Source of the DNA: Lysobacter sp. Root690
GTDB taxonomy: Bacteria; Pseudomonadota; Gammaproteobacteria; Xanthomonadales; Xanthomonadaceae
Assembly: GCF_001427785.1 (NCBI RefSeq)
Contig: NZ_LMHM01000016.1
Location: forward strand, 158,974 to 194,732
Direction: 5' to 3'
DNA: 35,759 nucleotides
Program-made: the position numbers and the translations under genes
Shown here: positions 29,331 through 35,759 of the stretch, in pieces
Layout: each line of letters begins with the position of its first letter
How positions within the stretch are numbered: position 1 is the first letter of the stretch
The notes under the pieces: model-generated
Told to the model about the DNA's origin: nothing
The model's database searches: none
The model's input: only the letters and a program-made list of their open reading frames with translations

Positions 29331-30260
29331 CTAAGCGCCAACCGCCCGCGACCGCGGCATAGCCGCATCGCTTACCGCCGCATCGTCCTGCGCCGGCGCA
29401 ATCTGATCGATCATCGCCGCCACCGCCTGCGCGGTCTCCAGCGGACGCTCCATCGGAAACAGGTGACTGCCTTCGATCCACGCCCAGCGCGAACCGACCA
29501 GACGCCGCGTCGCAGCCACGCCGGCATTACGCAGTTCGCGCGAATGCGTGCCGGCGAGGAAACCGACCGGAACCCGCAGCTTCGGGGTCAACCCGCTCAA
29601 CGAGGTGGTCGGCAGGCTGCGATAGATCTGATATTCGATCTCGCGCTCGAACGCGAGCTCGCGCGCGCCATCCTCGGCGCGGCGGGTGCCGTGCTCGACG
29701 TAGGCCTCGAGCACGCGCGAATCCCAACGCGCAAACGCGGGCTTGGCCAGAAAGTGGCTGCGCACCGCCTCGGTATCGGGCCAGTGCTTGCGCCGCTGCA
29801 AGGTCGCGCGCGTGGGCATCACCAGATTGTCCAGGCCGGTGCGGCGGCCCAGCGAGACCAGACGCGCGCGCCAGCCGGCGATCAGCGGCGAATCGAGCAT
29901 GACCACGCCGGTCAGGCGCGAGGCCAGCGCCGAGCCCGACAACCGGTGCGCGGCCAGCAGGCTCAGGTACCCGCCCAGCGAATGCCCGACCAGCCAGATC
30001 CGCCGCGCATCGCCGCTGGCCGCTTCGACCCGTGCCGCCAGTTCCTCGACCAGATGCGGCCAGTCGAGGCTGACCGGATAGCGTGGATCGTGGCCGATGC
30101 GCGCCGGCCGTTCGATCCGGAACCGCGACGCGAGCGCATCCAGCATCACCCCGTACACAGGCGCCGGAAAGCCGTTGGCGTGGGAGAACAGCAGCAGATC
30201 GCGCATGCGGACGAGGGGCCGCAACCGGCGGCTGGCGATGAGGTGGCTGAACCATACCAT
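29331..30260 (-). CDS. Alpha/beta-hydrolase
   Basis: A 309-residue hydrolase from the ATG at 30260; an internal ATG at 30206 (MRDLLLFSHANGFPAPVY) fits the family start better and is a real alternative. The nucleophile elbow is GHSLGG, with the oxyanion-hole region at SHANGF. The catalytic His is probably in EGSHLFPMERP near the C-terminus, and the acid may lie near the LAGTHS strand. No signal peptide is evident if the shorter start is used. It resembles esterases/hydrolases of the MenH/lipase superfamily; the substrate is unknown. It has no operon partner. Confidence 0.85.
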   Translation of the reverse strand: MVWFSHLIASRRLRPLVRMRDLLLFSHANGFPAPVYGVMLDALASRFRIERPARIGHDPRYPVSLDWPHLVEELAARVEAASGDARRIWLVGHSLGGYLSLLAAHRLSGSALASRLTGVVMLDSPLIAGWRARLVSLGRRTGLDNLVMPTRATLQRRKHWPDTEAVRSHFLAKPAFARWDSRVLEAYVEHGTRRAEDGARELAFEREIEYQIYRSLPTTSLSGLTPKLRVPVGFLAGTHSRELRNAGVAATRRLVGSRWAWIEGSHLFPMERPLETAQAVAAMIDQIAPAQDDAAVSDAAMPRSRAVGA

Positions 30261-30406
30261 TGCGTACAGTTGTGCGGTAGCCGGTAGCGGGTCTCGAGGT
30301 GTCGTGGCGAAGTGGTGTCGCTGCAATCAGGTAGTCGATCGCCGCTATGCCAGTTGCAGTAAGCGACGCGGCGATCGGTTGCCCTGCGGTCGCCGCTTGC
30401 GCAGTT

Positions 30407-30470
30407 CCTACAGTCGGACTTCGTGGATGCCCGGCAGCCCCTGTAGGAGCGGCGCGAGCCGCGACCGCGA
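30407..30470. repeat. REP-like element
   Basis: CTGTAGGAGC (30441-30450) leads into a hairpin with GCGGC (30449-30453) paired to GCCGC (30458-30462) over a GCGA loop. An inverse CCTACAG lies at 30407-30413. GTAGGAGC next to a GC stem is the usual form of REP sequences in Xanthomonadaceae and Pseudomonas, normally mobilised by RAYT transposases. No RAYT gene is in the window. The inverted CTGTAGG pair hints at a REP doublet, but the left half lacks the full hairpin. Confidence 0.72.
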
Positions 30471-30528
30471 ACCGCACGCGACGACGCGAGCCCATCGGAC
30501 CCGCGTCGCGCTCAAATCAACAAAACCT

Positions 30529-31320
30529 TCAAGCCGCTTCGCGATACCGCGGTGCCGGCTGCGACTGGCCGAAGTGCGGCAGCAGCGCCTGCCGCGAGCT
30601 TTCCAGCGTGTCCCACAAGGCCGCGTCGTGCAGCGGCGGAATCGTCACCGTCTCGCGCCGGTCGTAACCAGCCAGGGCGGCGTCGACCAGATCGTCGACT
30701 TCCATGACCCCGGGAATCTGTTCCACGTCGCGGCCCGACCGCTCCCAGATCTCGGTGCGGGTGGCCGCCGGCAACACTGCCTGCACGTACACGCCCTGGG
30801 GCCCGAGTTCGACCTGCAGCGACTGGCTCAGGTACTGCATGAAGGCCTTGGTCGCGCCGTACACACTCATGCCGAATTCCGGCGCGAGCCCGACCACGGA
30901 GGCGAGGTTTACGATCGCGCCTTGGCCGGCGGCGGCCAGTCGCGGCGCGATCGCGGCCGCCAGCCGCGCCGGCGCGGTGACGTTGAGCGCGATGAGTTGC
31001 GCAACCTGATCGGGCGACTGGGCCAGGAAGTTGCCGGGCAGGGTGGCGCCGGCGTTGTTGACCAGCACGCCGATGCGCGGATCGTCGCGCAGCACCGCCT
31101 CGACCCGCACCAACTGGGCCGGGTCGGCGAGATCGGCCTGCAGCACCTCGGCCTGGACGCCGTAATCGGCGCGCAGACGCTCGGCCAGGGCGTCCAGGCG
31201 GGCCAGGTCGCGCGCCACCAGGACCAGATCGTGGCCGCGGCGGGCGAAACGATCGGCGTAAACGGCGCCGATGCCGCTGGAGGCGCCGGTAATGAGGACG
31301 GAAGGAAGCGGGGTAGTCAC
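30529..31320 (-). CDS. Short-chain dehydrogenase/reductase
   Basis: A 263-residue SDR starting at GTG, with GAGG six bases upstream. The cofactor motif is TGASSGIG near residue 11, then NNAG; the catalytic Ser is in NLASVVG and the Tyr/Lys in YGATKAF. A basic residue after the second strand (VARDLARL) suggests NADP(H) preference. The sequence is of the DltE/YqjQ-like subgroup of unknown substrate. It is divergent from a TetR regulator, with two operator-like sites between them, so it is probably the target of that repressor. Confidence 0.9.
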   Translation of the reverse strand: MTTPLPSVLITGASSGIGAVYADRFARRGHDLVLVARDLARLDALAERLRADYGVQAEVLQADLADPAQLVRVEAVLRDDPRIGVLVNNAGATLPGNFLAQSPDQVAQLIALNVTAPARLAAAIAPRLAAAGQGAIVNLASVVGLAPEFGMSVYGATKAFMQYLSQSLQVELGPQGVYVQAVLPAATRTEIWERSGRDVEQIPGVMEVDDLVDAALAGYDRRETVTIPPLHDAALWDTLESSRQALLPHFGQSQPAPRYREAA

Positions 31321-31353
31321 GGTGAACCTCGTTGGGTGCGGGGGGTATTATTG

Positions 31354-31394
31354 ATGATGTGCATCATGTTTAATTTATCATGATGATCGTCATG
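31354..31394. promoter_or_regulatory. Paired TetR operator candidates
   Basis: Site 1 is ATGATG-TG-CATCAT (31354-31367), a perfect 6-bp inverted repeat. Site 2 is ATGATG-AT-CGTCAT (31380-31393) with one mismatch, extended by flanking C and G to 31379-31394. The half-sites start 26 bp apart. They lie between the divergent SDR and TetR genes in an AT-rich patch and are the obvious binding sites for the TetR protein. Confidence 0.78.
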
Positions 31395-31464
31395 TAACAT
31401 GTCAAGGCCGACCGGGACCCGTTCGTCGGGTCGCTGGGTCGGCCGCAATCAGCAGGAGAACCGG

Positions 31465-32022
31465 ATGAAAGTCAGTCGTGAACAGGTAGGCGAGAACCGC
31501 CGCAAGATCCTCGACGAGGCCGGCCGGCTGTTCCGTGCGCGTGGGTTCGAGGCGGTCACCGTCGCCGAGGTGATGAAGGCCGCCGGTCTGACCCACGGCG
31601 CGTTCTACGGCCACTTCCAGTCCAAGGACGATCTGATCGCGCAGACCCTGGGCCATGTGTTGAGCCAGGCCCAGGTCGGCGACGAACTGCAGCCGTTCGT
31701 GGATTTCTATCTGTCGCCGCATCACTGCGGCGACCTCGCCGGCGGTTGCCCGACCGCCGCGCTCGGCGCCGACACCATCCGCCAGTCGCCGCAGGCACGT
31801 CAGGCGATGACCGAGGGCTTGCGCCAGCATCTGCAGCACATGACCCGGATGGAATCCGCGCCGGACGAAGCCACGCGCAGGCGGCAGGCGATCGGCGCCT
31901 GGTCGGCGATGGTCGGCGCGGTGATCCTGGCGCGGCTCAGCGACGACCCGGCGCTGTCGGATGAAGTGTTGGCGCAGACCCGGGCGTGGATTGAGGAAAG
32001 CACGTCGGCGAGTGCGGGCTAA
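31465..32022 (+). CDS. TetR-family transcriptional regulator
   Basis: A 185-residue regulator. The N-terminal helix-turn-helix spans about residues 10-55 (ILDEAGRLFRARGFEAVTVAEVMKAAGLTHGAFYGHFQSKDDL). The C-terminal ligand domain contains LAGGCPTAALGAD, a motif common in the subgroup that controls SDR or nitroreductase genes, with a Cys in it that could sense electrophiles. An AGGAG ribosome site precedes the ATG at 31465. It is expected to repress itself and the divergent SDR gene. Confidence 0.92.
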   Translation: MKVSREQVGENRRKILDEAGRLFRARGFEAVTVAEVMKAAGLTHGAFYGHFQSKDDLIAQTLGHVLSQAQVGDELQPFVDFYLSPHHCGDLAGGCPTAALGADTIRQSPQARQAMTEGLRQHLQHMTRMESAPDEATRRRQAIGAWSAMVGAVILARLSDDPALSDEVLAQTRAWIEESTSASAG

Positions 32023-32243
32023 GCAGTTGTCTTTCGACGCTCGCCGAGTCGTCAGGAAACTCGATGACATGCGCGTTACCAAACACGTGGGGTTGTTCGC
32101 GAAACGGACTCGCCACCATCGCTGCGCGTGAGATCGTTTGCCGCTAAAGTGCGACTGCGTGCGGAGCTGATTGCTGATCGGTCCGATCGATGCGGCCCGG
32201 CGGCGACGCACGTCATAGGGACATCCACTCAGAGAGGGAATTC

Positions 32244-33056
32244 ATGCGCATTCTTCCGTTCGCGGGCCTGGCCTTGTCCGGCCTGCTGCTCAGCCACACC
32301 GCCCACGCCGCCTGCGACACCGTGTTGTCGCCGCAGGTGCGCTCGATCGAATCGGCGGGCAATTACTGCCTGGCCGCCAATCGCAGCGCGCCGATCGAAG
32401 TGCGTAGCGACAACGTCGAGATCGACTGTCGCGGCCGCACGCTGTCGCGTCCACTCGATCCGTCCGGGTCCGGCACCGGTGTGCTGCTGCGCGGCAACAA
32501 CCTTACCGTGCGCAATTGCCGCTTCGAGGGTTGGCAGTTCAGCGTGTTGGCCGAACAGTTCCTCAACGTGCAGATCCTCAACAACACCTTTATTCCCGAG
32601 GGCCCGGCGATCACCGTGTACGGCGGCGACCGGCCCGAAGGCGACGGTCTGCGCGTGATCGGCAATCGGGTGTTGTTTTACGGCTCGCAAAACGGCGCCG
32701 AGCAGGCGATCGGCGTCTGGCATTCGCCGCGCGCGGTGTTGACCAACAACGTGGTCGCCGGTTTCATGGGCCGTGCCGCGTTGCAACTGGACCGCTCGCC
32801 GGATGCGCAGTTGACCGGCAATCAGTTGCTCGACTTGAACGAAGGCGGATCGGTCGGCGTCGATCTGATTTTCTCGCCGCGCGCGCGTCTGGTCCATAAC
32901 ACCGTGATGCTGCGTCGCGGCGTCAACGCCCATGGCCTGAGCGGCGCGAGCGAGGCGACCTGCATCGAGAACATCCTGATCAATGCCGTGCATTCGGGCC
33001 TGGAAGGCTGTGTGGTGAAGCGTTACAACGTCGAGCAGATCAATAACGGCGATTGA
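32244..33056 (+). CDS. Secreted right-handed beta-helix protein, paralogue 1
   Basis: A 270-residue exported protein. The signal peptide ends at HTAHA-A. The mature part starts ACDTVLSPQ and has repeated strands typical of parallel beta-helices (GVLLRGNNLTVRNCRFEGW, VQILNNTFIPEG, VLTNNVVAG, RLVHNTVMLRR). Six cysteines are present in the mature chain. The C-terminal block LSGASEATCIENILIN...HSG...C...YNVEQ is shared with the next gene. No pectate-lyase catalytic set is evident. An AGAGAGGG ribosome site precedes the ATG. Role unknown; it could bind or cleave polysaccharide, or be structural. Confidence 0.82.
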   Translation: MRILPFAGLALSGLLLSHTAHAACDTVLSPQVRSIESAGNYCLAANRSAPIEVRSDNVEIDCRGRTLSRPLDPSGSGTGVLLRGNNLTVRNCRFEGWQFSVLAEQFLNVQILNNTFIPEGPAITVYGGDRPEGDGLRVIGNRVLFYGSQNGAEQAIGVWHSPRAVLTNNVVAGFMGRAALQLDRSPDAQLTGNQLLDLNEGGSVGVDLIFSPRARLVHNTVMLRRGVNAHGLSGASEATCIENILINAVHSGLEGCVVKRYNVEQINNGD

Positions 33057-33100
33057 TCTTCGCAGGGAGCGCGATCGGTTCGATGGCGATAGGCAAGTCC

Positions 33101-33132
33101 ACGGCGCCCCGCTCGAAACAGCGGGGCGTCGT
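33101..33132 (+). terminator. Hairpin after beta-helix gene 1
   Basis: CGCCCCGCT (33105-33113) pairs perfectly with AGCGGGGCG (33120-33128). The stem extends to 13 bp with ACG/CGT and one G-U pair. It begins 45 bases after the stop. Only a weak T-containing stretch follows. It probably separates the two beta-helix transcripts. Confidence 0.65.
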
Positions 33133-33301
33133 CGTTCGCGGCGAACGCATGATCTATAGGACCGACTCGATCGGCGCCAGTCGCGATGCCTGAGATGCGG
33201 CGCCGATACCATGGTCGGCGCAGCACAGCGAGACGATCGAGCGATTCACGACGCTCGCGCACTGCGCCCATCTGCGACATTCCTCAACGAAAAGGAACTT
33301 C

Positions 33302-34135
33302 ATGCGACTGATCCCGATTGCCGGCCTGGCACTGACCGGCCTGATGCTCAGCACCTCCGCGTTCGCCTGCGACACCATCGTGTCCCCGCAGCAAATATCG
33401 ATCCACGGTCCGGGCAAGTACTGCCTGAGCGCCAATCGCAGTCTTCCGATCGAAATCAGCGGACCGGACATCGAACTCGATTGCCGTACCCGCTCCATCA
33501 TCAATCCCAGTTCCAACGGCGGCGGCCCGACCGGCATCCGGATCAACTCCGGCGACAAGGTCATCGTGCGCAATTGCCGAGTCGACGGTTTCCCGATCGG
33601 CATCGACATGAACGTGCAGTCCAATGCGCAGTTGCTCAACAACACCGTGGTGCGTGCGCAAGATGTCGCGATCATGGTCCACGGCATCAACAACACCGAC
33701 CCGTTCGCCGAACCGACCCGCATCGTCGGCAACCGGGTGATCGGCTACCCGACCGCCAACGATCCCTCGTCCAGCTGGGCCCCGGCGCTGCGCGTGGTCG
33801 GCCTGGGCCGCGCGGTGATCAGCAACAACGTCGTCGCCGGCCACCGCGGGCCGGTCGGCCTGGAACTGGTGGACTCACCCGACGTGCAGATCACCAACAA
33901 CCAGTTCCTGGATCCGGCCGCGGTCGATCGCATGATCCGTCTGGAACAGTCGCCGCGCGCGCGCGTGGTCCACAACACCATCATGTCGCGCCAGCAGAAC
34001 GTGATGTTCGGTCTCAGCGGCGCGAGCGGGGCGACCTGCGTGGAGAACGTGTTCATCAACACGATCCACTCGGGTTTTTCCGACTGCGCGGTCACCCGTT
34101 ACAACGTCGAACAACCGTTGCCGCCGGCTCCGTAA
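33302..34135 (+). CDS. Secreted right-handed beta-helix protein, paralogue 2
   Basis: A 277-residue exported protein with a signal peptide ending at SAFA-C. It is clearly a paralogue of the upstream gene: ACDTIVSPQQ, GKYCLSANRSLPIEI, IELDCRTRS, VIVRNCRVDGF, the same six cysteines and the C-terminal LSGASGATCVENVFINTIHSG block ending YNVEQ. It differs in the loops, including an extra segment around NNTDPFAEPTRIVGNRVIGYP. A ribosome site (AAGGAA) precedes the ATG. It has its own 245-bp upstream region, so it may be regulated separately. Function unknown. Confidence 0.82.
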   Translation: MRLIPIAGLALTGLMLSTSAFACDTIVSPQQISIHGPGKYCLSANRSLPIEISGPDIELDCRTRSIINPSSNGGGPTGIRINSGDKVIVRNCRVDGFPIGIDMNVQSNAQLLNNTVVRAQDVAIMVHGINNTDPFAEPTRIVGNRVIGYPTANDPSSSWAPALRVVGLGRAVISNNVVAGHRGPVGLELVDSPDVQITNNQFLDPAAVDRMIRLEQSPRARVVHNTIMSRQQNVMFGLSGASGATCVENVFINTIHSGFSDCAVTRYNVEQPLPPAP

Positions 34136-34168
34136 GCCGGTCGCAGGGATTGGCCTGATGTGTTGACG

Positions 34169-34197
34169 CTCCGCCGGCCATCGCGCCGGCGGAGTTT
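34169..34197 (+). terminator. Intrinsic terminator after beta-helix gene 2
   Basis: CTCCGCCGGC (34169-34178) pairs perfectly with GCCGGCGGAG (34185-34194) over a 6-base loop, followed by TTT. It lies 33 bases after the stop. Confidence 0.75.
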
Positions 34198-34305
34198 CGT
34201 GGTGGGTCCGGATGTGCGGGTCGGCGTGCGCGCCGTCGTCGTCATGGGTCAGCGTCGGTCAGCGCGCGCCGAAGCCGCGGCGACGATCGATTCGCCAACG
34301 CGTCT

Positions 34306-35040
34306 TCAATCGCCGCCGAGCGACGCCGGCAACATGGCGCGCGCGCTGTGCGCGAGCTCGCGCACCGTCGACACGCCGAGGTCGCGGATGATGCGGTGGG
34401 TGCGATGCGGCAGCGGCGATTCGTCGATGTCGTGCGGGGCGATGTTCTTGCCCGGCACGCCGGGCAGGAACTCGATGCCGGCCGCGGCATAGCAATGCTG
34501 GACCAGGGCCGAGCAGTACAGCGCGCCTTCCTTGGCCAGCAGGTTGCTGCGCTTGCGCAGGCGGCTGCTGTGCATGGCCATCAAGGTGCCGACCAGCTCG
34601 CTGATCGAGTAACTCGACAGGCCCGACAGCAGGTCCAGCCCGGCGATCTGGACCTTGCGGATCTGGTCTTCGTCCAGGCCGAAATCCAGGATCGCGATAT
34701 TCGGAAAAGCTTCGGCGTCGTAGTAACGCTCGACCCGGTTTTCCTGCACGCCCAGGCGGATCTGCTTGTAGCGCATGTCCAGATCGGACTCGATCACCCA
34801 CCAGCGCCCGTCGATGCGGCGCTCGCTGAACATGAAGGCGTGCGACCACAGGCTGCGATGGCCGTCGACGGTCAACGGCGACTGCGCCTTGCGGATCAGC
34901 TTGTTGATCCAGTCGCGGCCGCCGCACAGGCCGATCCGGCCGGGGCCGGCGTGTTTCTCGATGAAGGCGGCGTTGCCGAAGGCGTCGGCCGATTCGGCCT
35001 GCTCTTCGACATCGGCGGACAACAGGATTTCGTCGCTCAT
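34306..35040 (-). CDS. Permuted papain-like (YaeF/YiiX-type) peptidase/amidase candidate
   Basis: A 244-residue protein with the order of catalytic residues of permuted NlpC/P60-like enzymes: His67 in LWSHAFMF, an acidic residue Glu84 in VIESD, and Cys176 in YCSALVQHCYAAAG. These match the C92 family pattern in which the His motif precedes the Cys. It has no signal peptide, so it is probably cytoplasmic. Homologues may cleave amide bonds in lipids, peptides or cell wall fragments; the substrate here is unknown. ATG at 35040 is preceded closely by AAGG. It follows metH on the same strand, about 83 bp after the metH stop. Confidence 0.75.
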   Translation of the reverse strand: MSDEILLSADVEEQAESADAFGNAAFIEKHAGPGRIGLCGGRDWINKLIRKAQSPLTVDGHRSLWSHAFMFSERRIDGRWWVIESDLDMRYKQIRLGVQENRVERYYDAEAFPNIAILDFGLDEDQIRKVQIAGLDLLSGLSSYSISELVGTLMAMHSSRLRKRSNLLAKEGALYCSALVQHCYAAAGIEFLPGVPGKNIAPHDIDESPLPHRTHRIIRDLGVSTVRELAHSARAMLPASLGGD

Positions 35041-35123
35041 CCTTGCGTACTCGTTCGGCGCTGCGGGCTGGGGTCGGATCGTAGTCGATACGATCGGCGC
35101 ATCGGGGCTGGGCCCCGGCGCGC

Positions 35124-35759
35124 TCACTCGGGATCGTAATCCAGATTCGAGGCCAGCCACCGTTCGGCCTGGATCAGGCTGACGCCCTTGCGCCTGGCGT
35201 AGTCCTCGATCTGTTCCTTGTTGACCCGGCCGACCACGAAGTACTGGCTGCCCGGATGGCTGAAGTAATAGCCCGAGACCGCCGCCGCCGGGTACATGGC
35301 GAAGCTCTCGGTCAGCTCCAGGCTGGTGTGGCGGGTGGCGTCGAGCATCTCGAACAGCGTGATCTTCTCGCTGTGTTCGGGGCAGGCCGGATAGCCCGGC
35401 GCGGGGCGGATGCCGCGGTAGCCTTCGTCGATCAGCGCATCGTTGTTGAGGATTTCGTCGTCGGCGTAACCCCAGAACTCCTTGCGCACGCGCTGGTGCA
35501 GGCGCTCGGCCAGCGCTTCGGCGAAGCGGTCGGCCAGGGCCTTGATCATGATCGAGTTGTAATCGTCGTGATCGGCCTCGAAACGCGCCACATGCGGCTC
35601 GATGCCGATGCCGGCGGTGACCGCGAAGCCGCCGATCCAGTCCTGCCGGCCCGAGTCCTTCGGCGCGATGAAATCGGCCAGGCAGAAGTCGGGGCGGTCG
35701 GCGGGTTTGTCGGCTTGCTGGCGCAGGAAGTGCAGGCGGGGGGGTCCGTTCCTTTCCCC
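35124..35759 (-). CDS. metH: Cobalamin-dependent methionine synthase, C-terminal part (5' end off window)
   Basis: The C-terminal 211 residues of MetH, which transfers a methyl group to homocysteine via cobalamin. The visible part is the S-adenosylmethionine-binding reactivation domain: [51 protein letters not shown] (SAM-binding), [21 protein letters not shown] and VEDYARRKG-like [19 protein letters not shown]. The frame is open to the window edge, so the domain is truncated by the window, not broken. The gene is on the minus strand and continues beyond 35759. Confidence 0.96.
   Translation of the reverse strand, partial: GERNGPPRLHFLRQQADKPADRPDFCLADFIAPKDSGRQDWIGGFAVTAGIGIEPHVARFEADHDDYNSIMIKALADRFAEALAERLHQRVRKEFWGYADDEILNNDALIDEGYRGIRPAPGYPACPEHSEKITLFEMLDATRHTSLELTESFAMYPAAAVSGYYFSHPGSQYFVVGRVNKEQIEDYARRKGVSLIQAERWLASNLDYDPE

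Noticed and set aside
29135-29481. Short minus-strand open frames in the repeat spacer after the hydrolase gene
   Set aside because: They are made from repeat sequence and the antisense of the hydrolase end, without a ribosome site or domain.

Overview
The window looks like chromosome of a Lysobacter or closely related Xanthomonadaceae bacterium. The evidence is high GC with strong G/C third-codon bias, a Xanthomonad-type carbohydrate TonB receptor, GTAGGAGC-type REP sequences, and the set of flanking housekeeping genes (ugd, slyX, a YaiL-like gene, metH). The genus is inferred from these features, not measured. I see no rRNA, tRNA, CRISPR array, phage gene or transposase.

Region 1 (about 320-17170) is a galactoside/galactose utilisation locus built on the De Ley-Doudoroff route. 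In plus-strand order it encodes an outer-membrane TonB receptor, an exported GH2 beta-galactosidase, an SDR-type sugar dehydrogenase, KDPGal aldolase, galactonate dehydratase (DgoD, TTG start), an SMP-30 lactonase, KDGal kinase (DgoK), an SGLT-type sodium/sugar symporter, a short exported protein that looks like an internally deleted GH27 alpha-galactosidase, and an aldose 1-epimerase. The first seven genes are tightly packed, mostly with 1-4 nt overlaps. A GH36 alpha-galactosidase is encoded on the opposite strand, and a DgoR-like FadR-family GntR regulator lies beyond it, transcribed away from it. The same 17-bp palindromic site, with one central difference, sits upstream of both the receptor and the GH36 gene. 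This suggests one regulon whose arms release, import and oxidise galactose to pyruvate and glyceraldehyde-3-phosphate. No Leloir-pathway gene is present in the window.

Region 2 (17500-23400) starts with a YiaA/YiaB-type membrane protein. A minus-strand group follows. Its head is a small membrane-anchored protein, a YtrA-type GntR repressor, an ABC ATPase and an ABC permease. This is preceded by a strong sigma70-like promoter whose -10 box is embedded in a 24-bp inverted repeat, probably the YtrA-type operator. Further downstream on the same strand are an exported GIN-domain (DUF2807-like) protein with seven GSGD repeats, a lipoprotein and a large membrane protein of unknown function.

Region 3 (23460-28880) carries an exported glutathione-peroxidase-fold protein, two tandem FKBP-type prolyl isomerases (one with a duplicated N-terminal domain), UDP-glucose dehydrogenase, SlyX and a YaiL/DUF2058 protein with a long disordered insertion. 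A textbook terminator and a repeat-rich spacer with 7-bp tandem repeats end this block.

Region 4 (29330-35759) has an alpha/beta hydrolase, an SDR divergent from a TetR regulator (two matching operator half-site pairs between them), two paralogous secreted beta-helix proteins of unknown role, a permuted papain-like (YiiX-type) peptidase candidate and the C-terminal end of metH running off the window.
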